Part shown: in pieces, positions 25,991-34,759 of the stretch
Numbering within the stretch: the stretch's first letter is position 1
Layout: each line of letters opens with the position of its first letter
Source of the DNA: DASPLX01 sp035627375
GTDB taxonomy: Bacteria; Pseudomonadota; Gammaproteobacteria; Burkholderiales; Burkholderiaceae_D
Direction: 5' to 3'
DNA length: 64,000 bases
Assembly (NCBI GenBank): GCA_035627375.1
Contig: DASPLX010000039.1
Location: 12,935 to 76,934, forward strand
Made by a program: the position numbers and the translations under genes
The notes under the pieces: generated by a model
Seen by the model: only the letters and a program-made list of their open reading frames with translations
Database searches by the model: none
Told to the model about the DNA's origin: nothing

Positions 25991-27370
25991 CTATTGGCAA
26001 ATCAGCGCCGCATCCGAATAGATCGGATTCACATTCTTGCTGCATGCGCATTTGTTGCCCACGCCGCAGACGGAAGGCGCCGCCAAGATGGAATTTATCC
26101 AGTCCTTATAGGGTCCGACATCGGTCGAAATATCCGGAGCGGCCTGCGGCGGAAGATACGGATTGCCATCCTGCCCGCATGCTCCGACCCCGGTCGCATG
26201 CGCCGAGATCAAGACCCAGTCGGCGCCATCCCACCAAAGGTCCGGACCTCCGGAATCGCCGGGGCAAGTCATGAACATCATGTTGTCATTGCCGACGATA
26301 TTCCCATTGAATAGATAGTGATAGCCCGGCAGATCCGCGCTACGCCCGCCGTAATTCGTATTCGCGTAATGCAGATGCAAATGATTGGCCGGCGCCTGTA
26401 CGCCCGGCGCGCGAATCCCATATCCCGCGGTAAGGATCTGATCGTAGAGCTTGGGATAGACGCCGGGAGTCGGCAACTTGGGATAGAGGCCGGGTTGGCC
26501 GAACTTGCCGGCAAGCCGTACCAGCGCAATGTCGTTATCCGCCTTTGCCGGATTGTCCAGATTCTGATTCGGGCAATCCCCATTCACGACCGCGGAGCCC
26601 TTGCAGTAATCCGACGGAACATAAACCGCCTTGATCTTGAAGGCATTCGCATCGCCTGTCGCCGCCCGCGAGTAATCGACATCGGCGCCCTTATAGGCAT
26701 ACCAGCCGTGTTGCGGCATCCCTTGCGCCGCGTCGCCGGCGCCGAGAGCGGCAAAGCCGGTCGCGGCGACGGCCTGCGCGGCATCCTTCCGATCGACAAA
26801 ACAATGCGCCGCCGACACCAGCCAGGTTTCATCTCTGGCGGCGTCATAGGAAATCGGCGTGGCCGTGCACATCGTTCCGTTGCCGCTCTGGACCAAGGCT
26901 GCGACGATGTTCGCCACGTCGGCCGCCTGGGGAGAATTCGGTCCGCAAAAGCTGCCGCCGATACCCACCTGGCACGCGATTCGCTGTGAAGCGATTCCCG
27001 GAACGGTCACCGTCGTGCGCTCGGAGACCTTTTCGAGAGCAGCGGTGATCGTGGCCGTCCCGGCACCGACTGCCTGGACGGTGCCGGCGGCGGCCACGGT
27101 GGCGATGCGAGATGAATCGGAATTCCAATTCACTTGGGAGGTGATGTCCTTACTCGTGCCGTCCGAATATTTTCCGATTGCCTGCAATTGGAAAGATGAG
27201 CCGATGTTCACGGTGGCATTGGCCGGAACGATGGCGATCGATTGCAGTTGCACCGACGGCGGCTGTGGCGCTGACGACGCTTCCTTCTTGCCGCCACAAC
27301 CGGCAAGAATCGCGCATGGGATTAGCAGCAAGAAAAGGATGAACGATCGGAATCTCTCGAAATGGCACAT
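25991..27370 (-). CDS. Trypsin-like serine protease lipoprotein with bacterial Ig-like (BIG2) domain
   Basis: A 459-residue envelope protein. The signal ends in the lipobox LAGC (lipid Cys at residue 25). Residues 42-122 form a BIG2-type Ig domain (IAIVPANATVNIGSSFQLQA...GTATITA). The S1 protease domain has the full triad: H189 in SAAHC, D280 in NDIALVRL and S373 in GDSGGP. Many cysteines suggest disulfides. The ATG at 27370 follows AAGGAG; the frame is open further upstream. Base use is more AT-rich than in neighbours. Substrate is unknown. It is convergent with pepA. Confidence 0.85.
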   Translation of the reverse strand: MCHFERFRSFILFLLLIPCAILAGCGGKKEASSAPQPPSVQLQSIAIVPANATVNIGSSFQLQAIGKYSDGTSKDITSQVNWNSDSSRIATVAAAGTVQAVGAGTATITAALEKVSERTTVTVPGIASQRIACQVGIGGSFCGPNSPQAADVANIVAALVQSGNGTMCTATPISYDAARDETWLVSAAHCFVDRKDAAQAVAATGFAALGAGDAAQGMPQHGWYAYKGADVDYSRAATGDANAFKIKAVYVPSDYCKGSAVVNGDCPNQNLDNPAKADNDIALVRLAGKFGQPGLYPKLPTPGVYPKLYDQILTAGYGIRAPGVQAPANHLHLHYANTNYGGRSADLPGYHYLFNGNIVGNDNMMFMTCPGDSGGPDLWWDGADWVLISAHATGVGACGQDGNPYLPPQAAPDISTDVGPYKDWINSILAAPSVCGVGNKCACSKNVNPIYSDAALICQ

Positions 27371-27778
27371 GTTTCCTACTCCTTGAACGAAATTCTTTTT
27401 CGGAGCGAATTCCTCATGCCGTCCCCCTCGGCATGCGAAGACTCGTTCCCCATGACAAAGGAGCAGAATCACGCCATTCATAAAATCATGGAATTAATAT
27501 TAGCGAATATTAATAAGACGACACCAAGCCTTCTATCCTGTATTGCCCCCTAGCGCATTTGTTGCAGTCCTTCGCCATATCGGCAGGCTGTCCCGTATCG
27601 TCCCTCCAGGATGAGCAGCGACGAAATTCGCCTGCCGGATGGGGTAACATAGGCGCCACCGGACGCTCGGCAATCCGTTCGAGCGGGCCCAAAGGGGGCA
27701 GCCGGATGAGCGACTTATGAAAGTTCGCGCGGCAGGAACCCGCCGCAACCCGCATAAAATCAAGGTTCTTACTGAAAC
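27371..27778. other. 408-base intergenic region between the protease and xth
   Basis: No gene is supported. The left half (about 27460-27540) is strikingly AT-rich for this genome and contains a perfect palindrome (listed separately). The region must hold the promoters of the divergent protease and xth genes. The right half is of normal composition and I see nothing further in it. Confidence 0.5.
27494..27513. promoter_or_regulatory. Perfect palindrome, candidate operator
   Basis: TTAATATT at 27494-27501 and AATATTAA at 27506-27513 are exact inverted copies separated by AGCG. The site sits in the AT-rich part of the divergent spacer, about 125 bases upstream of the protease ATG. The size and symmetry fit a dimeric repressor operator, but the binding protein is unknown. 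Confidence 0.45.
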
Positions 27779-28546
27779 ATGAAACTCGCGACCTGGAACG
27801 TCAATTCCCTCAAAGTCCGCCTGCCGCATGTCTTGCAATGGCTGGCGGACAATCCCGTGGACGTGCTCTGCCTGCAGGAAACCAAGCTGACCGACGATAA
27901 ATTTCCGGTGGGAGAAATCGAAGCCGCCGGCTACCAGGTCGCGTTCACGGGCCAGAAGACCTACAACGGCGTCGCCATCCTGTCGAAGCATCCGATGGCC
28001 GACATCGTCAAGAACATCCCCAGCTTCGAAGACGAGCAGCAGCGCGTCATCGCCGCGACCGTCGGCGATGTGCGCGTGGTTTGCGCCTACATCCCGAACG
28101 GCCAGTCGCTCGAATCGGAGAAATACCTGTACAAGTTGAAGTGGCTGGAAGGCTTGCGCGACTGGCTGTCGCGCGAATACGCCGCGCATCCGAAGCTCGC
28201 GCTGCTCGGCGACTACAACATCGCCCCGGAAGACCGCGACGTGCATGATCCTGCGGCATGGCAAGGCCAGGTGCTGGTATCGGAGCCGGAACGGGCGGCC
28301 TTCCGCCGCTTGCTCGACCTCGGCTTCAAGGATGCGTTCCGCCTGTTCGAGCAGCCCGAGAAACTGTTCAGCTGGTGGGACTACCGCCAACTCGCCTTCC
28401 GCCGCAACGCCGGATTGCGCATCGATCACATCCTGCTGTCGGCGCCGCTGGCCGAGAAATGCAGCGCCTGCGTCATCGACAAGGCGCCGCGCAAGCTGGA
28501 GCAGCCGTCGGACCATACGCCGGTGGTGGCGACGATCGACTGCTGA
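27779..28546 (+). CDS. xth: Exodeoxyribonuclease III (AP endonuclease)
   Basis: A 255-residue DNA-repair enzyme of the Xth class. CLQETKL near residue 36 (metal Glu), GDYNIAPEDRDVHD near residue 145 and SDHTPV at the C-terminus (catalytic His) are all present. It cleaves DNA at abasic sites and removes 3' blocking groups. It is transcribed alone and ends at a perfect palindromic terminator shared with the convergent M16 peptidase gene. Confidence 0.95.
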   Translation: MKLATWNVNSLKVRLPHVLQWLADNPVDVLCLQETKLTDDKFPVGEIEAAGYQVAFTGQKTYNGVAILSKHPMADIVKNIPSFEDEQQRVIAATVGDVRVVCAYIPNGQSLESEKYLYKLKWLEGLRDWLSREYAAHPKLALLGDYNIAPEDRDVHDPAAWQGQVLVSEPERAAFRRLLDLGFKDAFRLFEQPEKLFSWWDYRQLAFRRNAGLRIDHILLSAPLAEKCSACVIDKAPRKLEQPSDHTPVVATIDC

Positions 28547-28565
28547 CAACACTCCGCGAAACGAA

Positions 28566-28587
28566 AATCCCCGCCGCGGCGGGGATT
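28566..28587. terminator. Bidirectional terminator between xth and the M16 peptidase gene
   Basis: A perfect 22-base inverted repeat with arms AATCCCCGCCG (28566-28576) and CGGCGGGGATT (28577-28587), followed on the plus strand by CTTGTTT and preceded by AAA, which gives a U-rich tail in both directions. It lies midway between the two convergent stop codons. Confidence 0.75.
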
Positions 28588-28606
28588 CTTGTTTCGACTG
28601 CGGAAT

Positions 28607-31456
28607 TTACTTCAGGATATTCCCGTCCGCATCGCGATACTCGATCGGCCCGAGCTTCGGATTGCGCTTCTTGATCTGCGGCTCGATCTTGGCCTTGTCG
28701 CCGACGCCGACCACGATCAGGTTTGCCGGCTGCAGATATTTCTTGACGGCCGACTGCACATCCTTGGCCGTCACCGCCGCGAAGCGCTTGGCCAGGCCGC
28801 TGTAGTAGTCGAGGCCGAGATCGTAGAGGTAGACGTTCGACAGGCTGCCGCCGATCGCACGGTTGGTTTCGAACTGGCCGGGCAGCGACAGGATCTGCGA
28901 ATTGCGCGCACCCTCCAATTCCTTGGCCGGCATCGGCTTGGCCGCCATCGCCGCGATTTCCTTGAAGATCTCGCCGACCGATTCTCCGGTCACGTCGGTA
29001 CGGAAACTGCCGGAGATCGAGAACGGGCCCGGCATGCGGCGATACGAGAAGCCGGAGCGGACGCCGTAGGTGTAGCCTTTCTGCTCGCGCAGGTTGTTGT
29101 TGATGCGGCTCGTGAACAGGCCGCCGAGCGCCGCGTTCATCACCTGCAGCGCCGGATAGTCGGCCGTCCTGCGCTCGGCGCCCATGGCGATGACGTTCAG
29201 CGCGGTTTGCGGGGCGCCGGGCTTGTCGACCAGCACCAGGCGCGCCGCCGTCGGCTTCGCCGCCGCCGCCGGTTCGGCCTTGACCTCGCCGCCCTTCCAG
29301 CCGCCGAACTTGGCCTCGGCCAGCACCTTCAATTCGTCGCGCGTGATCGCTCCCGACACCACGAGCGCGGCGTTGCCCGGCACGTAATGGCGCTTCCAGA
29401 ACGAATGCAAATCGTCGGGCTTGATCGATTTGACGGCGGCCTCGGTGCCGATATCGATCTGGCCATAGGGATGGCCGCCGCCGAACAAGGCCGCCAGCGC
29501 GACCCGGTTCGCCACCGCCGGGGCGCTGTCGCGCATCTGCGCCAGCTCGCCGAGCCGGCTGCTGCGTTCGCGCTCGACTTCCTCCGCCGGGAAGGTCGGA
29601 TTGAGCGCGACGTCCGCCAGCAGATCCAGCACCCGGCCGAAATTGCGCTGCAAGGCCATCACCTGCACGCGCGAGCCGTCCGCCACCGAGCCGGTGCCGA
29701 GGAAGGCGCCGAGCTGCGCCACTTCGTCGGCGATCTGCAGCGCCGAACGATGCTTGGTGCCCTGCTCCAGCATGGCCGCCGTGAAACTGGCCAGGCCCGG
29801 CTTGTCGACCGGGTTCGCGGCCGAGCCCGATTTGACGACGAGTTCCGCGGCGACCAGCGGCAGCGCCGGGTTGTGATAGTGAATCACCGTCAAGCCGTTC
29901 GGCAGCGTGAAGGCGTCGCCCTTGGGCAGCGTCACGGCCTTGAGCGGCTCGGCCGCCGGTTTCTTCTTGCGCCAGGCCTCGTCGGCATTCAAGGCCATGG
30001 TGCCGGTGCCGGGCGCGACCTTCTTCGCGGGCGGCGTCGGCACTTCCGGTCCGAGCTCCTTCTGGCCCGGCACGCCGTGCACGACGGCGCGCGCGCTGTT
30101 CTTCAATTGCGCCGCGGCGACGCGCTGGATATCGGCGGCGCTCACCTTGCGATAGCGCTCGATATCCTGGGGCAGATAGCCGGGATCGCCGAGGTATTGG
30201 TTGTAGTAGTTGAGCTGGTTGGCCAGGCCCGAGCCGCCGAGTTTCTCGATCTGGGTGATCATGGCGGTTTCGATGGTGTTGCGGGCGCGCTCGAGTTCCT
30301 GCTCGGTCGGCGGCGCGGTGCGCAACAGTTCCAGTTCCTCGTCGATCGCCGCTTCGATTTCCTGGGCCGTATGGCCGGGGCGGGCCGTCACGTCGACGAT
30401 GAACATCGACGTCAGCGTCGCCGAGTATTGCACGGCGCTGACATCCTGCGCGATCTGCTTTTCATATACCAGCTTCTTGTACAGCCGGCTCGACTTGCCG
30501 CCGGCCAGAATCTGCGCCGCCATGCTCAATTCGGCGTCGCCTTCCTTGAAGGCCGGCGAGGTCAGCCATCCCATGAATACGCGCGGCAGCTCGACCCGGT
30601 CGTGCACGACGGCGCGGCGCTCCGTCGTGATCGGCGGCGTGACCACCTTCAGCGCCGGCACGTCCTCGCCGCGCTTGAAGCCGCCGAAATATTTTGCGAC
30701 CAGCGCGCGGGTCTTGGCCTTGTCGATATCGCCGGCGATGACCAGGCTGGCATTGTTCGGACGGTAGTAACGCATGAAGAAGCGCTTGATGTCGTCGAGC
30801 TTGGCGGCCTGGATATCGGCGTGGGAACCGATCACGCTCGCATAGTAGGGATGGTTCTTGGGGAACAGCTGATGGAACAGCGCTTCCTCGACGATGCCGT
30901 AAGGACGGTTCTCGACGCTCTGGCGGCGCTCGTTGCGCACCACGTCCTGCTGGTTGGAAAGCGCAGTCTGATCGAGCACGTCGAGCAGATAGCCCATGCG
31001 GTCGGAATGGATCCACAAGGCGAGTTCGAGCTGGTTGGACGGCACCGTATCGTAGTAATTGGTGCGATCGAAATCGGTGCTGCCGTTGGAGTCGGTGACG
31101 CCGGCGCTTTCCAGCAGCTTGTCGGCCATGCCGCGCGGAATATGCTTGCTGGCCGCGAACATCATGTGCTCGAACAGGTGCGCGAAGCCGGTCAGGCCCG
31201 GTTCTTCATTCGCGGCGCCGACGTGGTACCAGATGTTGACGGCGGCGATCGGCAAGCGATGATCCTCAACCAGGATCACGTCGAGTCCGTTGGGCAGCGT
31301 GTATTTCTCGTAGGCGATGTGCGGCAGCGCGGCGCTTGCCGTCGCGGCGGCGGCGGGGGTCGCGGTAGTCGCGGCATCGGCGGCGAAAGTCGGTGTCGTC
31401 GTGCCGTAAATCGCGAACAGCAGGGCGGGCAGAACCAGCAGCTTGCGGGCTTTCAT
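28607..31456 (-). CDS. M16 zinc peptidase with two tandem domains, exported
   Basis: A 949-residue periplasmic metallopeptidase with a signal peptide (about 1-26, ending TFAADA). The active HxxEH site is HLFEH at residues 93-97 in the first M16 half. The second half (from about residue 510, FTLPNGLTVIHYHNPALPLV) lacks this motif, so it is the usual inactive partner. Fused active and inactive halves resemble pitrilysin-like peptidases that degrade peptides in a closed chamber. It is a single-gene unit ending at the terminator shared with xth. Confidence 0.92.
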   Translation of the reverse strand: MKARKLLVLPALLFAIYGTTTPTFAADAATTATPAAAATASAALPHIAYEKYTLPNGLDVILVEDHRLPIAAVNIWYHVGAANEEPGLTGFAHLFEHMMFAASKHIPRGMADKLLESAGVTDSNGSTDFDRTNYYDTVPSNQLELALWIHSDRMGYLLDVLDQTALSNQQDVVRNERRQSVENRPYGIVEEALFHQLFPKNHPYYASVIGSHADIQAAKLDDIKRFFMRYYRPNNASLVIAGDIDKAKTRALVAKYFGGFKRGEDVPALKVVTPPITTERRAVVHDRVELPRVFMGWLTSPAFKEGDAELSMAAQILAGGKSSRLYKKLVYEKQIAQDVSAVQYSATLTSMFIVDVTARPGHTAQEIEAAIDEELELLRTAPPTEQELERARNTIETAMITQIEKLGGSGLANQLNYYNQYLGDPGYLPQDIERYRKVSAADIQRVAAAQLKNSARAVVHGVPGQKELGPEVPTPPAKKVAPGTGTMALNADEAWRKKKPAAEPLKAVTLPKGDAFTLPNGLTVIHYHNPALPLVAAELVVKSGSAANPVDKPGLASFTAAMLEQGTKHRSALQIADEVAQLGAFLGTGSVADGSRVQVMALQRNFGRVLDLLADVALNPTFPAEEVERERSSRLGELAQMRDSAPAVANRVALAALFGGGHPYGQIDIGTEAAVKSIKPDDLHSFWKRHYVPGNAALVVSGAITRDELKVLAEAKFGGWKGGEVKAEPAAAAKPTAARLVLVDKPGAPQTALNVIAMGAERRTADYPALQVMNAALGGLFTSRINNNLREQKGYTYGVRSGFSYRRMPGPFSISGSFRTDVTGESVGEIFKEIAAMAAKPMPAKELEGARNSQILSLPGQFETNRAIGGSLSNVYLYDLGLDYYSGLAKRFAAVTAKDVQSAVKKYLQPANLIVVGVGDKAKIEPQIKKRNPKLGPIEYRDADGNILK

Positions 31457-31531
31457 CCAGGGCCTCCAGGCAAAAGAAACAATCCGCGAGGATAGACCCG
31501 GATGAAGGGATTGACAAGCAGCGGCCGGCTC

Positions 31532-33421
31532 CTATGACGCGATCGCCTGCTTGATCTGCTGCAAGGAGGATGGATCCTCGAGCGTGGTCAGGTCGCCCGG
31601 ATCGCGGCCTTCGCAGATCGCCTGGATCGAACGGCGCAGCAGCTTGCCGGAGCGCGTCTTCGGCAGGAGCGAAACGAAATGCACGCGCGATGGCCGCGCC
31701 ACCGCGCCGAGCTGGCGGTCGACCACGCCCATGATCTCGGCTTCGAGCGCCTTGCGGGCTTCTGGCGTCGCGGCGGCCTCGCCATTCCTGAGGATCGCGA
31801 AAGCGACGGCCGCCTGCCCTTTCAGCTTGTCCTCGACGCCGACGACCGCGACTTCCGACACGTTCGCGTGGCTCGAGATGCTTTCCTCGATCTCGCGCGT
31901 GCCGAGGCGATGGCCGGCAACGTTGATGACGTCGTCGGTGCGGCCGAGGATGAAGTAATAACCGTCGGCATCGCGGATGCCCCAGTCGAAGGTCGAATAC
32001 GCCTGCTCGGCGGCGAAATTGTTCCAGTAAGTCTTCACGAAGCGCTCGTCGTCGCCGTACACGGTTTGCATGCAGCCGGGCGGCAGCGGTCCCTTGATGG
32101 CGACCACGCCTTTTTCGTTCGGGCCGCACTCCGCGCCGGTCGCTTCATCGAGCAGCCTGACGTCGTAGCCGGCCATCGGAATGCCGGGGCTGCCGGGCCG
32201 GGTCGGCAAGTCTTCCACGCCCTTGGCGATGGACAGGATCGGCCAGCCGGTCTCGGTTTGCCAGTAATTGTCGATAACCGGCACGCCGAGTTCCGCCGAG
32301 ATCCATTGCGAAGTCGGCTCGTCGAGCGGCTCGCCCGCGAGGTACAGCGCCTTGAGCGACGACAAGTCGTACTTGCGCATGAATTCGGTCGGATGCTTCT
32401 TCAGCACGCGCACCGCGGTCGGCGCCGAGAACATGCGCGTGACCTGGTATTTTTCGACGATGCGCCACCAGATGCCGGCGTCGGGCCGGATCGGCAGACC
32501 TTCGTACATCACCGTCGCCATGCCGGCGATCAGGGGGCCGTAGACGATATAGGAATGGCCGACGACCCAGCCGATGTCCGAGGTCGAGAAATACGTCTCG
32601 CCGGGATTGCCGCAGAAGATGTGCTTCATCGATGCGGCCAATGCAACCGCGTAGCCGCCGACATCGCGCTGCACGCCTTTCGGCTTGCCGGTCGTGCCGG
32701 AGGTATAGAGGATGTAGGAGGTCTCGTTCGATTCGAGCCACGTCACCAGCACGTCGGCGTGCAGGTGACGTTGGCGCAATGCCGCGTAGTCGAGGTCGCG
32801 GCCGGCAATCTTGTCCATCGGCGCCAGGCCGCGATCGACCAGCAGCACGGCGGGCGGCTTATGCGCGGCGAGTCCGATCGCCTCGTCGAGCAAGGGTTTG
32901 TAGGCTATCGTCTTGCCGCCGCGCGAACCGGCGTCGGCGGAGACGATCAGCTTGGGCTTGGCGTCGTCGATGCGCATGGCCAGGCTGTTCGCCGCGAAAC
33001 CGCCGAACACGACCGAGTGGATGGCGCCGATGCGCGCGCAGGCCAGCATCGCGAACGCCGCTTCGGCGATCATCGGCATGTAGATCAGCACGCGGTCGCC
33101 GCGCCCGACGCCGAGCGATTGCATCATGGCCGCGGCGCGCATCACTTCGGCTTGCAGTTCGGCGAAGGTATAGACCTTTTCCGTATCGGTTTCGGTGGAG
33201 ATGGCGATCAATGCCGGCTTGTCGGCTTGCGTCTTCGCCCAGCGGTCGACGGCGTTGTGGCAGAGATTGGTCTTGCCGCCGACGAACCATTTGGCGAACG
33301 GCGGCTTCGAATAATCGAGCACCTGGGAAAACGGTTCGATCCAGTCGATCGCCTTGGCCTCGCGCGCCCAGAAGGCTTGCGGGTCGTCGATCGATTGCCG
33401 ATAGAAGCTTGCGTAATTCAT
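31532..33421 (-). CDS. prpE: Propionate--CoA ligase
   Basis: A 629-residue AMP-forming acyl-CoA synthetase. YTSGTTGKPKGVQRD (about residues 235-250) is the phosphate loop and TRSGKLLRR (about 592-600) carries the adenylation Lys. The N-terminus (YASFYRQSIDDPQAFWA) is the ACAS_N domain. VQRDVGG and the overall length fit PrpE rather than Acs. It activates propionate for the methylcitrate cycle encoded next door. The ATG at 33421 follows GGAG. It lies beyond a strong terminator from prpF, so it is transcribed separately. Confidence 0.9.
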   Translation of the reverse strand: MNYASFYRQSIDDPQAFWAREAKAIDWIEPFSQVLDYSKPPFAKWFVGGKTNLCHNAVDRWAKTQADKPALIAISTETDTEKVYTFAELQAEVMRAAAMMQSLGVGRGDRVLIYMPMIAEAAFAMLACARIGAIHSVVFGGFAANSLAMRIDDAKPKLIVSADAGSRGGKTIAYKPLLDEAIGLAAHKPPAVLLVDRGLAPMDKIAGRDLDYAALRQRHLHADVLVTWLESNETSYILYTSGTTGKPKGVQRDVGGYAVALAASMKHIFCGNPGETYFSTSDIGWVVGHSYIVYGPLIAGMATVMYEGLPIRPDAGIWWRIVEKYQVTRMFSAPTAVRVLKKHPTEFMRKYDLSSLKALYLAGEPLDEPTSQWISAELGVPVIDNYWQTETGWPILSIAKGVEDLPTRPGSPGIPMAGYDVRLLDEATGAECGPNEKGVVAIKGPLPPGCMQTVYGDDERFVKTYWNNFAAEQAYSTFDWGIRDADGYYFILGRTDDVINVAGHRLGTREIEESISSHANVSEVAVVGVEDKLKGQAAVAFAILRNGEAAATPEARKALEAEIMGVVDRQLGAVARPSRVHFVSLLPKTRSGKLLRRSIQAICEGRDPGDLTTLEDPSSLQQIKQAIAS

Positions 33422-33508
33422 CGCGGTCTCCGGAGGACTGTGTTGCACGGCCGATGGTGATGACGGCAGTGTGATGGGCGAGGCTTACTCTGCCCTGACG
33501 CCGGTCGT

Positions 33509-33544
33509 AAAAAAAGCGCAACGGCGAATGCGGTTGCGCTTTTT
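33509..33544 (-). terminator. Strong intrinsic terminator after prpF
   Basis: AAAAAGCGCAAC (33511-33522) pairs with GTTGCGCTTTTT (33533-33544) around a 10-base loop. Read on the minus strand, the hairpin is followed by a run of seven T (complement of A 33509-33515). It lies just past the prpF stop at 33563, separating prpF from prpE. Confidence 0.9.
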
Positions 33545-33562
33545 CATGGCCGGCGCCGCGCC

Positions 33563-34759
33563 CTAACAAACATCTCCGGGCACGCGCACCCAGCCCTCCA
33601 TCAGCACCCGCGCGCTGCGGCTCATGATGGCCTTGGTCACGCTCCACTCGCCGTCGGCCTTGGCCGCTTCCGCGCCGACCCGCAAGGTGCCGGAGGGATG
33701 GCCGAAGCGCACGGCACTGCGTTCGCCGCCGCCGGCAGCCAGGTTCACCAACGTGCCCGGTATTGCCGCCGCGGTGCCGATGGCCACCGCCGCCGTGCCC
33801 ATCATGGCGTGATGCAGCTTGCCCATGGAGAGCGCGCGCACGAGCAGGTCGATGTCGCCGGCCGCCACCTTCTTGCCGCTGGAGGCGACGTAATCGGCCG
33901 GCTTCGCGACGAACGCGACCTTGGGCGTATGCTGGCGCTTGGCGGCCTCATCGAGATTCTTGATGAGGCCCATGCGCAGCGCGCCGTAGGCGCGGATCGT
34001 CTCGAACATGACCAGCGCCTCGGGATTGCCGTTGATGTCGTCCTGCAGCTCGGTGCCGGTATAGCCGATCGCGTCCGCGTTCACGAAGATGGTCGGAATG
34101 CCGGCATTGATCATCGTCGCCTTGAGCGTGCCGACACCGGGGACCTCCAGGTCGTCGACCAGGTTCCCGGTCGGGAACATGGATCCGCCCGCGCCTTCTT
34201 CTTCCGCGGCCGGGTCCATGAATTCGAGCTGGACTTCGGCCGCCGGGAAAGTCACGCCGTCGAGTTCGAAGTCGCCGGTCTCCTGCACCTCGCCGCCGGC
34301 CATCGGCACGTGCGCGACGATGGTCTTGCCGATGTTGGCTTGCCAGATGCGCACGGTCGCGATGCCGTCCTGCGGCACGCGGCTTGCATCGACCAGCCCG
34401 CTGCCGATGGCGAACGAACCCACGGCGGCGGAGAGATTGCCGCAGTTGCCGCTCCAGTCGACGAACGGTCTGTCGATGGAGACCTGGCCGAACAGGTAAT
34501 CGACGTCATGGTCGGGACGGCTGCTCTTGGACACGATCACCGCCTTGCTGGTGCTGGAGGTGGCGCCGCCCATGCCGTCGATCTGCTTGCCGTACGGGTC
34601 CGGGCTGCCGATCACGCGCAGCAGCAGCGCATCGCGCGCCGCGCCCGGCTCTTGCGCGGCCGGCGGCAGGTCCTGCAGCCGGAAGAACACGCCCTTGCTG
34701 GTGCCGCCGCGCATGTAGGTGGCGGGGATCCTGATTTGAGGTAGATGCGCCATGATCAT
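33563..34759 (-). CDS. prpF: 2-methylaconitate cis-trans isomerase
   Basis: A 398-residue DUF453/PrpF protein with a diaminopimelate-epimerase-like fold: ATYMRGGTSKGVFF at the start, GSPDPYGKQIDGMGGATSSTSK near residue 50 and DWSGNCGNLSAAVG near residue 100. It isomerises the AcnD product so that aconitase can finish the conversion to 2-methylisocitrate. The ATG at 34759 overlaps the acnD stop in an ATGA junction; a second ATG two codons later is also possible. It is the last gene before the terminator. Confidence 0.95.
   Translation of the reverse strand: MIMAHLPQIRIPATYMRGGTSKGVFFRLQDLPPAAQEPGAARDALLLRVIGSPDPYGKQIDGMGGATSSTSKAVIVSKSSRPDHDVDYLFGQVSIDRPFVDWSGNCGNLSAAVGSFAIGSGLVDASRVPQDGIATVRIWQANIGKTIVAHVPMAGGEVQETGDFELDGVTFPAAEVQLEFMDPAAEEEGAGGSMFPTGNLVDDLEVPGVGTLKATMINAGIPTIFVNADAIGYTGTELQDDINGNPEALVMFETIRAYGALRMGLIKNLDEAAKRQHTPKVAFVAKPADYVASSGKKVAAGDIDLLVRALSMGKLHHAMMGTAAVAIGTAAAIPGTLVNLAAGGGERSAVRFGHPSGTLRVGAEAAKADGEWSVTKAIMSRSARVLMEGWVRVPGDVC

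Noticed and set aside
28589..31495. A 968-codon open frame on the plus strand opposite the M16 peptidase gene.
   Set aside because: The peptidase has its zinc motif and signal peptide; the opposite frame has no domain and starts inside the shared terminator.
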